NCBI RefSeq assembly: GCF_963676685.1
Contig: NC_092352.1
Location: 22,401,117-22,465,116, forward strand
DNA from: Mytilus edulis
Taxonomy: Eukaryota; Mollusca; Bivalvia; Mytilida; Mytilidae
Direction: 5' to 3'
Length of the DNA: 64,000 nt
Shown: positions 1 through 12,600 of the stretch, in pieces
How the letters are laid out: each line of letters starts with the position of its first letter
How positions within the stretch are numbered: position 1 is the first letter of the stretch
The notes under the pieces: generated by a model
The model's input: only the letters and a program-made list of their open reading frames with translations
Told to the model about the DNA's origin: nothing
Database searches by the model: none
Position numbers and translations under genes: made by a program

Positions 1-520
1 AAACTACCACAGAACAAACCATTTATTTTTGTGATTATCAAGGCTGCGTTATTTATTTTCAAAATCCTCCTGCCCCCCCCCCCCCCCCCCCCCCCCCAAG
101 TCAAAGCTTTGCTACAAAATTCATATCAGCCCCCATTTCTTTCTGTTTTCAATAAGCAAGCTTGTTATACCGTTAGTATCACCCAAACCATAGACATACA
201 CATGTGTAAAAAAAGTCTCAAAAACATGGGTGCTCCTATTAGTTGGAGGTCTACGACGGCTAAGAGGAGAAAGGGGAAGCAGTAAAAAGTTAAGAACATA
301 GTTCGTTAAAATATAAATATATTTAAACTAACCATCATTTTTTTCTTTTCGTATGGATAAAAAAATATCTGTAGATAGTTATACGGTGATTGAAATGTCC
401 AAGGAATGACTTTGTTCTGAAAGATTTGGTTTTCATTCGATATCGCTTTCACTTCCGGTTTTTAAATTAGTCCGCATGTAAACAAAACAACTGTGCACGT
501 CAGAACCGGGGAAAATCAAT
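1..520. other. Upstream of SGSM3
   Basis: AT-rich flank with a 25-base C tract at 73-97. No coding potential or clear promoter motif was recognised; the presumed SGSM3 promoter must lie near its end. Confidence 0.4.
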
Positions 521-524
521 AATA

Positions 525-567
525 ATGAATGAAAATGTAGATTAACAACCCACACGTCATGTCATAA
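525..567 (+). promoter_or_regulatory. Two minimal upstream ORFs in the SGSM3 leader
   Basis: ATG at 525 reads six codons to TAA at 543-545. ATG at 559 reads one further codon to TAA at 565-567. Both lie just before the main start at 583 and would sit in the leader if transcription starts upstream of 525, where they could reduce translation. The transcription start is not visible. Confidence 0.3.
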
Positions 568-582
568 CAGTAAAACATCAGT

Positions 583-649
583 ATGGAATATGCAAAATCT
601 GTTTTTGGTGGTTGGAATCAGGACGGATATAGTAGTAAAGCCACTGAAG
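583..649 (+). CDS. SGSM3: SGSM3 exon 1 (start codon)
   Basis: ATG at 583 opens [19 protein letters not shown] and the exon ends at donor gtaaac (phase 1). It splices to exon 2 without a stop. The start is chosen because it is the first ATG that continues into exon 2; two very short upstream ORFs precede it. This N-terminus has no counterpart in human SGSM3, so it is less certain than the rest. Confidence 0.75.
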
Positions 650-3600
650 GTAAACGAAAATGGCAAAAAAAAAGGTTAAAAAATGCAGTAGTCTAGGCAT
701 AAGTCTATCACCTTTTCTACGGGTCTAACTCTCAATAACAGTTATAAAAAAATGCTCTTTATTATTGTGTAAAGAGTTGTAAATAAACCTAAGCATTCGT
801 AATGATTAGGCCAAACGGAAAAGTGTGTTTAATACTGGGCCAGTTGCCTTTGAAGTCTCATTGGGGGTTCTGATCCCGATCCCGCTTACTGTTTTTTTTC
901 TTCAGATTCATGTATCTAGCTTAGACTCCAATGAGACCCACTTTCCTGTCACATGATGAAAAAAAACCAAGGGAAGGTAGTTTTTTTTTTAAATTTTACA
1001 CAAGTCTATTGGAGCAACACTGTGACTTTAACAGTGTTTATTCAAAATTGGTCAAAAAACATTAGGGTAGGGATAAAATAAGGGAAGGTACGGGTACAGT
1101 TTACACACATATTTTTTGGTTTGGCCTTAAACACAAGTAAAACATGCATGAAAGAAAACTCTGATGTGTGTTATGACTTGTGGAGTAAAATATATTTAGC
1201 ATTACTTACTTAGCTATATTAATAATTATAATAGCTCAGAAATTGCATTTATTTATAGCTGTACCAACAATAATGTTAACATGATTTTTTTACAGTTGAA
1301 ACCTTGTCAGAAGATGAAGATGATATTGCACAACAATCTGGACATATTGGCATGTCACCAAGTCACACCACTAGTCCCCAGGGATTTGTACCGACGCCTG
1401 GAGGACCTTTTTCAGCACTCACACCATCCATGTGGCCAGAAGATATACTTACAAAACTAAGTAATCAGGTATAATAACACCCTTAAGGATTTATATAAAC
1501 ACACATCAGGTAGATTTTACATATACTGTTATAGCTATAAGATTTCTACCATCCATGCACATACACATGGAATCCATATTGTATATAATACCCAGTATCA
1601 CACCTACTTCCTTTTTCTTACATTGCAGTTTATATTTGAAAGCGGTCTTGGGTTAAAAAAAATAAAACATTGTTAAGTTTGTTTAACATTTATTATGTTC
1701 ATGGAATGTTATAACACTTGAACAGAAGAAGAAATAACATCTATAGAAAATTTTAATTTATTCTTGCAGCCAGAAGACCCAAATGGAGAATTGGACTATA
1801 GATATGACGAGTTTGGGTTTAAAGTAGAGGAAGAAGGTACAAATGTAGAAACAAATAGTGTTACAGTTATACATGAAGTTATAAAATTGAGAATGGAAAT
1901 GGGGAATGTGTCAAAGAGCCAACAACCAGACCATACAACAGACAACAGCAGAAGGTCACCAACAGGTCTTCAATGCAGCGAGAAATTCCCGCACCCAGAG
2001 GCGTCCTTTAGCTGGCCCCTAAACAAATAGATATACTAGTTCAGTGATAATGAACGCCATACTAAACTCCAAATTGTACACAAGAAACTAAAATTAAAAA
2101 TAATACAAGACTAACAAAGGCTAAAGGCTCCTGACTTGGGACAGGCGCAAAAAATGTGGCGGGGTTAAACATGTTTATGAGATCTCAACCCTTCTCCTAT
2201 ACCCAGGGCTCACGCTACCAGGCGACTTGGGCAAAGAAGTCGCCTTCCCGACCGTCACTTCGCTTTCCCCGACACCCAAAAGCGAAAACAAGTCGCCCTG
2301 TCCATGACGATACTCGCTGTCAGTCGCTTCCGTCATCGGACATTTTCAATTTTTACCAAGTTGATGAAACATCAATTTTTTATTGATAATAACAGAAATT
2401 TAGACATAAACGATTCATTATCTTTAGAAAAGAGGTTGAAGCATTGTCTTCCCAGTGTGTAGCAGGTTATTTGATAAAAAATACAACTTTTTATCACTTC
2501 ACGCATTTCTGCAAGTTCTGGTGCTTGTTACTCGAAAACGTACATCAACCTAAATTTCGGCGGCAAAATAAGTTTGTTACTTCATTTAAATGTGATAAAA
2601 GTTGCCTCCAGTAAATGTTTATTCCATTTATTGCATTAAAAACGTCATGTTCCTTTCCAAATAACTTGTCAAACAGCGTTTATTTTTGTAAATTTTCGTC
2701 CGCCATTGACCGATTTCTAAACTACGGATCTGAACCGGACCAGCTATGACCGAAATCCGTACTTTTACAATAATTACTACGGATGTACGGATGGAACAGC
2801 TGACAGAAGAATATTGATCCCAAAGGAAAAAATTACGCATTCCACACGTATTAAGAGACTTTTGGTTGCATCTAATTAATTGGTGTATATAATTCCCTAT
2901 ATTTTTTATGGATTGTTTCGAACTATTGATTAAAGTTGCTTAACTCTGAGACTATTATACTAATATCAATGTATTATGGCCCAGCTTAATAACTTTTATA
3001 TTTTTTTATGAGAAACACTGAATTTCATACACAAGATAATTTTAAATCAAATTGTAATTGATATATTATAATTTCTTTACATTTTAAAAATTTTTTTTTT
3101 TTTTTTTAGTGCTAGATATTTACTTGGTAGTTTCTCACAAGAACCTTAGTAAAACTTAAACAACTTTTAATTTCAAATGTTACTTTAATTGTAATTTTTT
3201 TACTCAGATATGAATTGAACAATATAAAAAGAACATTATTTACATATTGCCCTTTAATTGTAAAATCCAAACATTGTAGCGCACCGCGCGAATGAGCACT
3301 TCTATTTCAAATCTCACCACTTCTCCCTATCAGTTTCAAAAAGAGAAGTCACTTCTCCCTATAATTCTGAAGTAGTGTGAGCCCTGTATACCTCTAGCCA
3401 ATGTAGAAAGGTAAATGCATAACAATATGCACATTAAAATTCAGTTCAGGAGAAGTCCGAGTCAGTTGTCAGTAGATGAAACCAAAGAAATTAAAAAAAT
3501 GACAATAATACATAAATAACAACAGACTACTAGCAGTTAACTGACATGCCAAATTCCAGACTTGAATTAAAATGATTGGAAGATTATGTGTTCATCATAT

Positions 3601-6600
3601 GAATATCAGGCACAATCCTTCCCGCTAGGGGTTTAGTATCATACCATCATAACATACATTGTATATGAGAGGAACATAACCCGTTGTATAATTTTGATTT
3701 TAATACACAGAAAAAAATAATGTTTGCTTAAACATTTATTGAAATGTATCATAAAAAGAACCAACAACAACAAAAAATGGCATTTTAAAATAAACTTTGC
3801 AGTTTTATTACAAGTATTAGAGTAGGCTTGGTGCTTAGATGGAAAATCTGTGAATTACCATGATCACGGTGATTAGTTGTTTCCATTTGGTAAAAACATT
3901 ATCTGTCAATAATTGTTTACTTTTGAAAATCGGCACCTTCAGCACCATTGGCTATTTTCTGGTGTTTATTTTTTCATAATGGAGTACACCATTGATCCTT
4001 AGATATCTGAGGATTTAATTTGTTTAGACTTTATCTTTGGTATTTTTTTTATTAAGAACAAAGATCTGTATAAAATACAGTAAATCAGATGGTGTGTATT
4101 ATGTACCTTTGAACATTTTTCAGATGGACCAGAAGAAAATTCCAGTAAATTATTGAGTACTCCATTTGTTGAGGACCCACAACACAGATTGAAATGGACA
4201 GCTTACTTAGAATTTACACATAATAATGAAGTTGGAGACCTGACATGGGACAAGGTATTATTCTATTGCCCTCAGTGAATTCCTTTCCAAATTAATTTTT
4301 TTTAAAGTACTAGGCTAGTTTCTTAAAACATTTTTCTGATCATGCTTTTGTATTCATGATAACTTTAAAACAAACGCACAAGCTTGATATAATTCTAAAT
4401 TTCATGGTTGTATTTTGTATGTCATAAGAATATGAAAAAAGAATTTAAGATTTCTTTTTAAATTTTTTATGGTTTTAAAGGCTTTGATGTTGTGCACATT
4501 TTTAGTATGAAGCACTTCTGGGCGTCATACAAAATTCTCTTTAATAGTAAGTGTTGATTGTTTTAAACACAGGTTGAATCAAGGTTACCAAGATCAGATA
4601 AGCTGAAGAGCATGGTTAGGTTGGGTATTCCCCACTCATTACGACCACAGATTTGGATGAGACTTTCTGGAGCCCAGGAGAAGAAAGAAAAATCAGATCT
4701 TTCATATAAAGATATTGTCAAAGCTAGTTCTAATGACCATTTGATGACATCAAAACAAATTGAAAAGGTATGAAATAGATCAAACATACATGTTATCTTT
4801 ATTTACTGCAAGGATGCTTAAATACTTTATTGTTTGTTATTATTATGTATTTCCTAGCTATTGAAGAGTAAGTGCTGAAAAAGAAATGAGAAGTTTTATT
4901 GCCAATGAGACAAGTGCACTAACAAAATCTTTATATATGAGCTGCATCGGATAATAATCAATGCATCTGTTAACTCATTTTGGTTTGAGAAAAAATCTTT
5001 TGCAAAGTCTCTGTTTGAAAATTGAGTTGCTATAAGAACCCTACAACAAACTAAAATTTATCTTTAATATCATACTTGAATGTTCCAAAATCAATCAAAG
5101 TCTTACACATGCAGGACTCACGCTACCAGGCGACTAGGGCCAAGAAGTCGCTTTCCCCACCGTCACTTCACTTTCCCCGACCCCCAAAAGCGAAAACAAG
5201 TTGCCCAGTTATTTACGATACTCGCTTTTGTCATCGGACATCTTCAATTTTCACCAAGTTGATGAAACATCAATTTTTTATTGATAATTAATTAAATTCA
5301 GACATAAATGATTAATTTTCTTAAGAAAAGAGGTTGAAGCATTGTCTTTACAGTGTGTAGCAGGTTATTTAATAAAATAGAAAACTTTTTTAACTTCATG
5401 AACTTCTGTAGCTTCTGTTGCTTGTTACTCTAAAATGTACATCAACCTAACTTTTGGCAGCAAAATAAGTTTGTTACTTCATTTAAATGTGACAAAAGTT
5501 GTCTCCATAAATGTTTAATCCATTTATTGCATTAAAAAGGTCATGTTCCTTTCCAAATAGCTTGTCAAACATCGTTTATTTTTGTTAGTTTTCTTGCATT
5601 CATCAGCCATTGACCGTTTCTAACTATGGATTGAATCCGGACCAGCTATGACCGAAATCCGTATTTTTACAATAATAACTTCGGAGGCATAGATAGAATA
5701 GCTGACAGAAGAATAATGATCTCAAAAGGCAAAATTATGCATTCCACACGCATTAACAGATTTTTGGTTACATCTAACTGATTAGTGTATATAATTCCAT
5801 ATAATTTATATGGATTGTTTCAAAATATTGATTTAACTCTGAGACTATTAAACTAATTCAATTTATTATGGCCCAGCTTAACTTTGTATGTATCCTTTGA
5901 TGAGAAACACTGAATTTCATACATAAGATAGTTTTTATTTAAATTGTAATTTATACATCATAACTTCTTTACCTTTTTGACATAAAAAAAAATAATCTTT
6001 TTAGTGCTAGATATTTAGTTGGTAGTTTCTCACAAGAACCTAAACTTAAACAAGTTTGAAATTGAACTGTTACTTTAATTGTATACCCAGATATGAATTG
6101 AACAATATAAAAAGAACATTTACATCTCGCCCTTGATACTATAGTAAAATCCAAGCATTGTATCCCAGCGCGCGAAAGAGCACTTCTCTTTCAAATCTCA
6201 CCACTTCTCCTTATCAGTTTCAGAAAGAGAAGTCACTTCTCCCTATGATTCTGAAGTAGTGTGAGCCCTGCACATCCACATGTATACACTTGCATTAGGT
6301 CGATTTCTATCTGGCGCAGCTTATATTTTGCCATATTGGGAAAATACCAAGCAACATCAGATCATCAATGGTTGCGTTTAGTTATTCAATATTTTTGTCA
6401 TTTAGGAATAATGAAATTGATGGTAAATCTTAAGCTTGATAACATCTGCTTAATGAATGATAAATGTTATTTTTGATTTTCAGGACTTGTTAAGAACAAT
6501 GCCCAGTAATGCGTGTTTCTGTAACATACATGGTACAGGCATACCTAGGTTAAGAAGAGTATTGCGGGGTCTGGCATGGTTATATCCAGACATTGGATAC

Positions 6601-9600
6601 TGTCAAGGGACGGGAGTGGTAAGTTGCTACACCTCTGTTCTAAAGGAGGGGATTTACTGTGTTTTTTCTCTCTTTCCCGGTCTGAACTTGTATCAGTCAC
6701 ATTTTACTCATCAACTTTAAGTAAGGGTTCTTGATATGTGTCGCCATGCTTTATCTAGTTTTGCCTTACAATCTGATACATTTTCACTTCTTCTAGTGTT
6801 TTACTTTCTATTTGCAATAAAACATTTAGAATATGTAAAGTAAGCAAGCAATAGCTAGCAGTACACCTTTTTGATGCTAGCATAGATATATTTAGACATT
6901 GGATACTTTTGAGAAACTGGAGTATTTTGTTGACTGAAATTATACTGTATCTAGTTGTTAAGAACAGTATCATTGTCCTCTTTTTCCCTTGTATGGGATA
7001 CATATAATAGGTAGGGGGCAACATAAACTATTTGTAATGTATAAAGCTTAAAATTTCAGAAGTTAAAAGACCTATATGCTTCACACCCTGTTTGTAGATA
7101 CCTTATGTAACAAAGTTTCTGTCTGTTTTAAGTACATTGTCCTTGACCTCTTATTCATGGTTCAGTGACTGTTTGAAAAATCCTTTTCTTTCTTTTAGAA
7201 AGAACCAAAATCTAGAAATATAACTCTACATTTATCAATATGATTTGTTTTGTAGATTGCTGCCTCTCTGTTATTGTTTATGGAAGAAGAGGATGCTTTT
7301 TGGATGATGTGTTCAATCATAGAAGATTTGTTACCTGCATCATATTATTCACATACCTTGATAGGTATACAGGTATGTATATAAAATTGCATTATTGATA
7401 TATGGATAAGCATCTGTTTATCTGAGAATTGGCAATCCATGGAAAGTCAATTTGTTAGTCAATGTCATTCATCATGAAATAGCAAATCTTTATGACAAAC
7501 TTATGGAATTGAATTTGAGTACAATGTAAATATGCATTTAAATGGGGTCTTATAGCACCCGATATGATGGCATGCCCCCGAAGATTGCATTCTTCTTCAC
7601 AAATCTAAAACCATAAATTTCATTTTCATTCTTATAAGAAGTGTGGCCAATTATGAGAAGTTTGGTATGATTTATAAGATGATATTGTATTCTAGGTTTG
7701 TGATTTCCTTTTACTGCCTGAGAGTTTGTGCTCACTCTAAAGCTGACTATTAATTGCTAACGATACTTTATTTTCAGGCTGATCAGAAAGTTTTGAGGCA
7801 GATACTTATAAACTACTTACCCGATTTAGACTTAGTCCTCAAAGAACATGACATTGGTAAATATAATCATCAACTGAAAGGGTTTGACAAGACTCCATGC
7901 TAATTTGAAATATTTTTGAGACAGCTGATTATGGTAGATCTATACATCGTCGTGCAGAAATTATCCGACCATTTCTTCATTTCCTTAAATATTTAATCTT
8001 CCCTTTATTTTTGACTCCATTTCGAGTTATTTTCCTGCTTCAGTAATTATGTATTGTCTATTATTTATGCAATTGTAATTTTGATTACAAGAGTTCAAGT
8101 ACTGAATGTTCATTGTGCATGTGTCAGATTAAGCTATAGTCAATCCATGATAAATCATTGAGACCTAACATAACTATTTAACATATATAAGAGGTGTCAA
8201 CAGTTATTGTATATTTTTCAAGTGAAAATTTTGTATGTTTAATGTTCAAAACTGGATACAACTTTAAAGTAAACTTATTTGAATATATGACAGTATTTCA
8301 AAAGTAAAAACACGATTCTTCCTAATTTTCTTTTTATGCCCCACCTACGATAGTAGAGGGGCATTATGTTTTCTGGTCTGTGCGTCCGTTCGTCCGTCCG
8401 TCTGTCCGTTCGTTCGTCCGTCCGTCTGTCCCGCTTCAGGTTAAAGTTTTTGGTCAAGGTAGTTTTTGATGAAGTTTAAGTCCAATCGACTTCAAACTTA
8501 GTACACATGTCCCCTATGATATGATCTTTCTAATTTTAATGCCAAATTAGAGTTTTTACCCCAATTTCACGGTCCACTGAACATGGAAAATGATAGTGCG
8601 AGTGGGGCATTCGTGTACTGAGGACACATTCTTGTACTTTGTATTTCAACATCCATGTATTTAGGGTTTTATTATTTTCTCATTTTTATTAAGCACTTCA
8701 AAATTTAACCAAGTTTGACTTATATGAGTTAAAAATTGATTGAACAAATGAGGAATTATACCAGGACTTACTAAATACCTTGACTAAGCCATGTTTTTGA
8801 CACAACCAACTTCCATCTTAACATGTTTAGGTTTGACTGTATAACAATTGCTTGCAGTGAATGATGAATACTAACTAGCATGTTACATTTCAGAGTTATC
8901 ATTAATCAGTTTGCATTGGTTTCTAACCCTGTTTGCCAGTGTGGTACATATGAAAGTTTTACTCAGGATCTGGGATATGTTCTTTAATGAAGGATCTACA
9001 ATTGTCTTTCAAATGACAATGGGCATGTTGAAAATGAAGGTAATAATAGCATGTAAGAATAAAGTATCCCTGAATGGTCTACTCGTAGTATTTTAGCTTC
9101 CAAGTTTGAAAGGTTGTGTTATCAAATATATGCAAGGTTTTACCAGCTCTTTAAAGTGGGTTTTTCTTGCATCACTGCAAAACACATCACACTTGGGAGT
9201 AAGTCTTTTTGATTGATCGATTGTTGGTTGCTTAACGTCCAGTGGCAAATGTTTCATGCATATTCAGGACGAGAACAAGTTCACAATAAATACAATAGGT
9301 AGGTCTTGTCACAATAGAGGCCATCTGGGATGATGGTCAGTGAAATTTGGACTGCCACTGGAAAATGAGGGTTTAATGGATAGGGACAGAAATTTTGCCT
9401 TGCAACAGGCCACCTATGGACCCCTCAAATAGTTGTTGCAAGGGTTCTTAACGTGCAAAGAGCGTGGCACTCTCTACACAAGACATCGGATTTAACGTCC
9501 CCATTCTGACCGAACGTGACTTTGAACTTGACACATCCCGCACAGCCAAACAGACGCCCCACTTCAGCAAGCGTTTCAGTGCCGGTCGGGAGAAGACCAA

Positions 9601-12600
9601 GTGACCATATTTCTATTCCCCAGTCACCCTTGGGGGAAGTCTTTTTGATATTGTAGAGTCATTATATTACCTTAGGTGATATGTCTTCCTTCCGATTTAC
9701 CCTGTGAACTAATACATTTGAAATATGATGGATGGCTGTTTAATGTCCATTTTCAGATTAACTGTACTCTTAGGAAAAGAACTTGTCAATGTCATATGAG
9801 TATAAACCCAGAACACAACAGAATTATTAACATGCTAGTTCACAAGGTAACAGGAAAACATAATACACTAACTTTAACATATTATTCTGACTTATTTCTT
9901 TATTCTGCATGCTAAGTGCAGAAACAGCAAATGCCAATTTTAAATGCTGGTTTGACCTGGGCTACTCGGTTTGATCCTTCGACCACCCACATTTGAGGCA
10001 GGCACATGACCACTGATGTGGTTCATTTAAAGTATTATGATACTAATTTTGGTGTTCTAAACTTGTTTGTTAAATTTTTATGCTGTATGTTAAGAAGACA
10101 TCACTTAACCAATCCCTTCACAATGAATTAATAAACAAAAGGAATCAACTTCAATATACCGTCAGTAAATGAGTAAGCAGCATGCATAGTATCCCAAAGT
10201 TGGATCAGTAAATAACATGTATAATATTCCCACTGTGGGTCAGTTACCATGTATGATATTCCCACTGTGGGTCAGTTACCATGTATAATATTCCCACTGT
10301 GGGTCAGTTACCATGTATAATATCCCAAAGTTGAATCAGTAAATAGCATCTATAATATCCCAACAGTGACTCAGGTAGCATCATGAATAATATACCCAAG
10401 TGAATCAGTAAACAATATGTATAATATTCCCACTATTGGTCATTTAACATGTATCATTTTCAAAAGTAGAATCAGTAATTAGAAACAGCATGAATAGTAA
10501 GTACCCTAACAGTGAATCCGGTAACATCATGTATAATATACCCCCAGTGAATCAGTAAACAATATGTCTAATATATTTTTTACCTAATGGTTGTTTATTT
10601 TTCTGTTCAGGAAACCGAATTGAAGTGTTTAGATAACTCAGCCCAGATATTTAATTCTCTGTCAGATGTACCTGGTGATGTCCAAGATGTGGATGAACTA
10701 ATAGAGGTATGTAACAAAAATGTTTATAAGGTAGAAGGTCATTGTGTGTCTTGTGATATTTTTGTTTTCTCAGGAACTACAATACAAGGATTTCTGAAAT
10801 TTGGTTTCAGGATTTATACAAGTCAGCTATACCGTGTGATGAGTTTTCAGATCATCACTCAACAACTTCCTGTTTACCGAACACTTGCATATTTTTACAC
10901 TATTAAAATTATCCACTTGCGGCGGGGGTATCATCAGTGAGCGGTAGCTCACAGTTTTACTTGTTGTTTTAGTGCAATTTTAGTTGCTGTTTTTTTATTA
11001 TCCCTTTGATATTTTCTGTATTTCTTTTATCAAGAGTTGCTAGAAATTCAAAATTGATAAAGATAAAACAACAAAAAAAATATGTAAAATCATAGATAAA
11101 TGTCGTTTCAATATTTAAGTACCTGTATTTTTATGCCCCTGCCATAGTGTAGGGGGCATTAAGTTTTACCATTGTACATCCATACGTCCCAGAGTGGGTT
11201 TCTGTTCTCTAACTTTAAATTGCCTCAAGAAAATGTTATGAAACTTATACACAATGCTTATTACCACAAAATACAGATCAAGGTTGAATTTGGACACATT
11301 CCCCGTTTATTATAATTTAATTTGCATTATTCATGATATGTTAGTAAGAAATATTTCATTTGATTGTAATTTTACAGATTGCCTTCAGAATCAGTGGGTC
11401 TCTGACTGATGTTGTGATAGAATCTCATAGAAGAAAACATTTAGCCTACTTAATGGCTGACCAAGGTGCTATTGTTAGCCCCCAATCAAATAATTTACCA
11501 AAACAGGTGAGGGTTTTAATTTGATTTTGATTAGTCACTTATTGAACAGTGCTAAGTATCCTCTATCTGTTGCATTGTATTTAAGATTATTTGTTCACAT
11601 ATAAGTTGTATTATAGAAGTAGATGAGATATCTCAATAAATTTTACCAGAATGTATATACAGATATAATCTCACAAAATTGTACATGTATAACTATAGTA
11701 TTAATGAATGGGTGTTTTTAGCTCACCTGGCCCGAAGGGCCAAGTGAGCTTTTCCCATCACTTTGCGTCCGGCGTCCGTCGTCCGTCGTCGTCCGTCGTC
11801 GTCGTCGTCGTCGTTAACTTTTACAAAAATCTTCTCCTCTGAAACTACTGGGCCAAATTAAACCAAACTTGGCCACAATCATCATTGGGGTATGTAGTTT
11901 AAAAAATGTGTGGCGTGACCCGGCCAACCAACCAAGATGGCCGCCATGGCTAAAAATAGAACATAGGGGTAAAATGCATTTTTTGGCTTGTAACTCAAAA
12001 ACCAAAGCATTTAGAGCAAATCTGACATGGGGTAAAATTGTTTAGCAGGTCAAGATCTATCTGCCCTGAAATTTTCAGATGAATCGGACAACCCGTTGTT
12101 GGGTTGCTGCCCCTGAATTGGTAATTTTAAGGAAATTTTGCTGTTTTTGGTTATTATCTTGAATATTATTATAGATAGAGATAAACTGTAAACATCAATA
12201 ATGTTCAGCAAAGTAAGATTTACAAATAAGTCAACATGACCGAAATGGTCAGTTGACCCCTTTAGGAGTTATTGCCCTTTTTAGTCCATTTTTAACCATT
12301 TTTCGTAAATCTTAGGTATCTTTTACAAAAATCTTCTCCTCTGAAACTACTGGGACAAATTAATCCAAACTTGGCCACAATCATCATTGGGGTATGTAGT
12401 TTAAAAAATGTGTGGCGTGACCCGGCCAACCAACCAAGATGGCCGCCATGGCTAAAAATAGAACATAGGGGTAAAATGCAGTTTTTGGCTTATAACTCAA
12501 AAACCAAAGCATTTAGAGCAAATCTGACAGGGTAAAATTGTTTACCAGGTCAAGATCTATCTGCCCTGAAATTTTCAGATGAATCGGACATTCTGTTGTT

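Noticed and set aside
31..285. Open frame with a poly-proline run at the left edge
   Set aside because: The prolines come from the C25 homopolymer; no other sign of coding.
10587..10940. 117-residue frame continuing exon 10 into the intron
   Set aside because: The exon 10 donor and the match to SGSM3 on both sides show that this is intron read-through.
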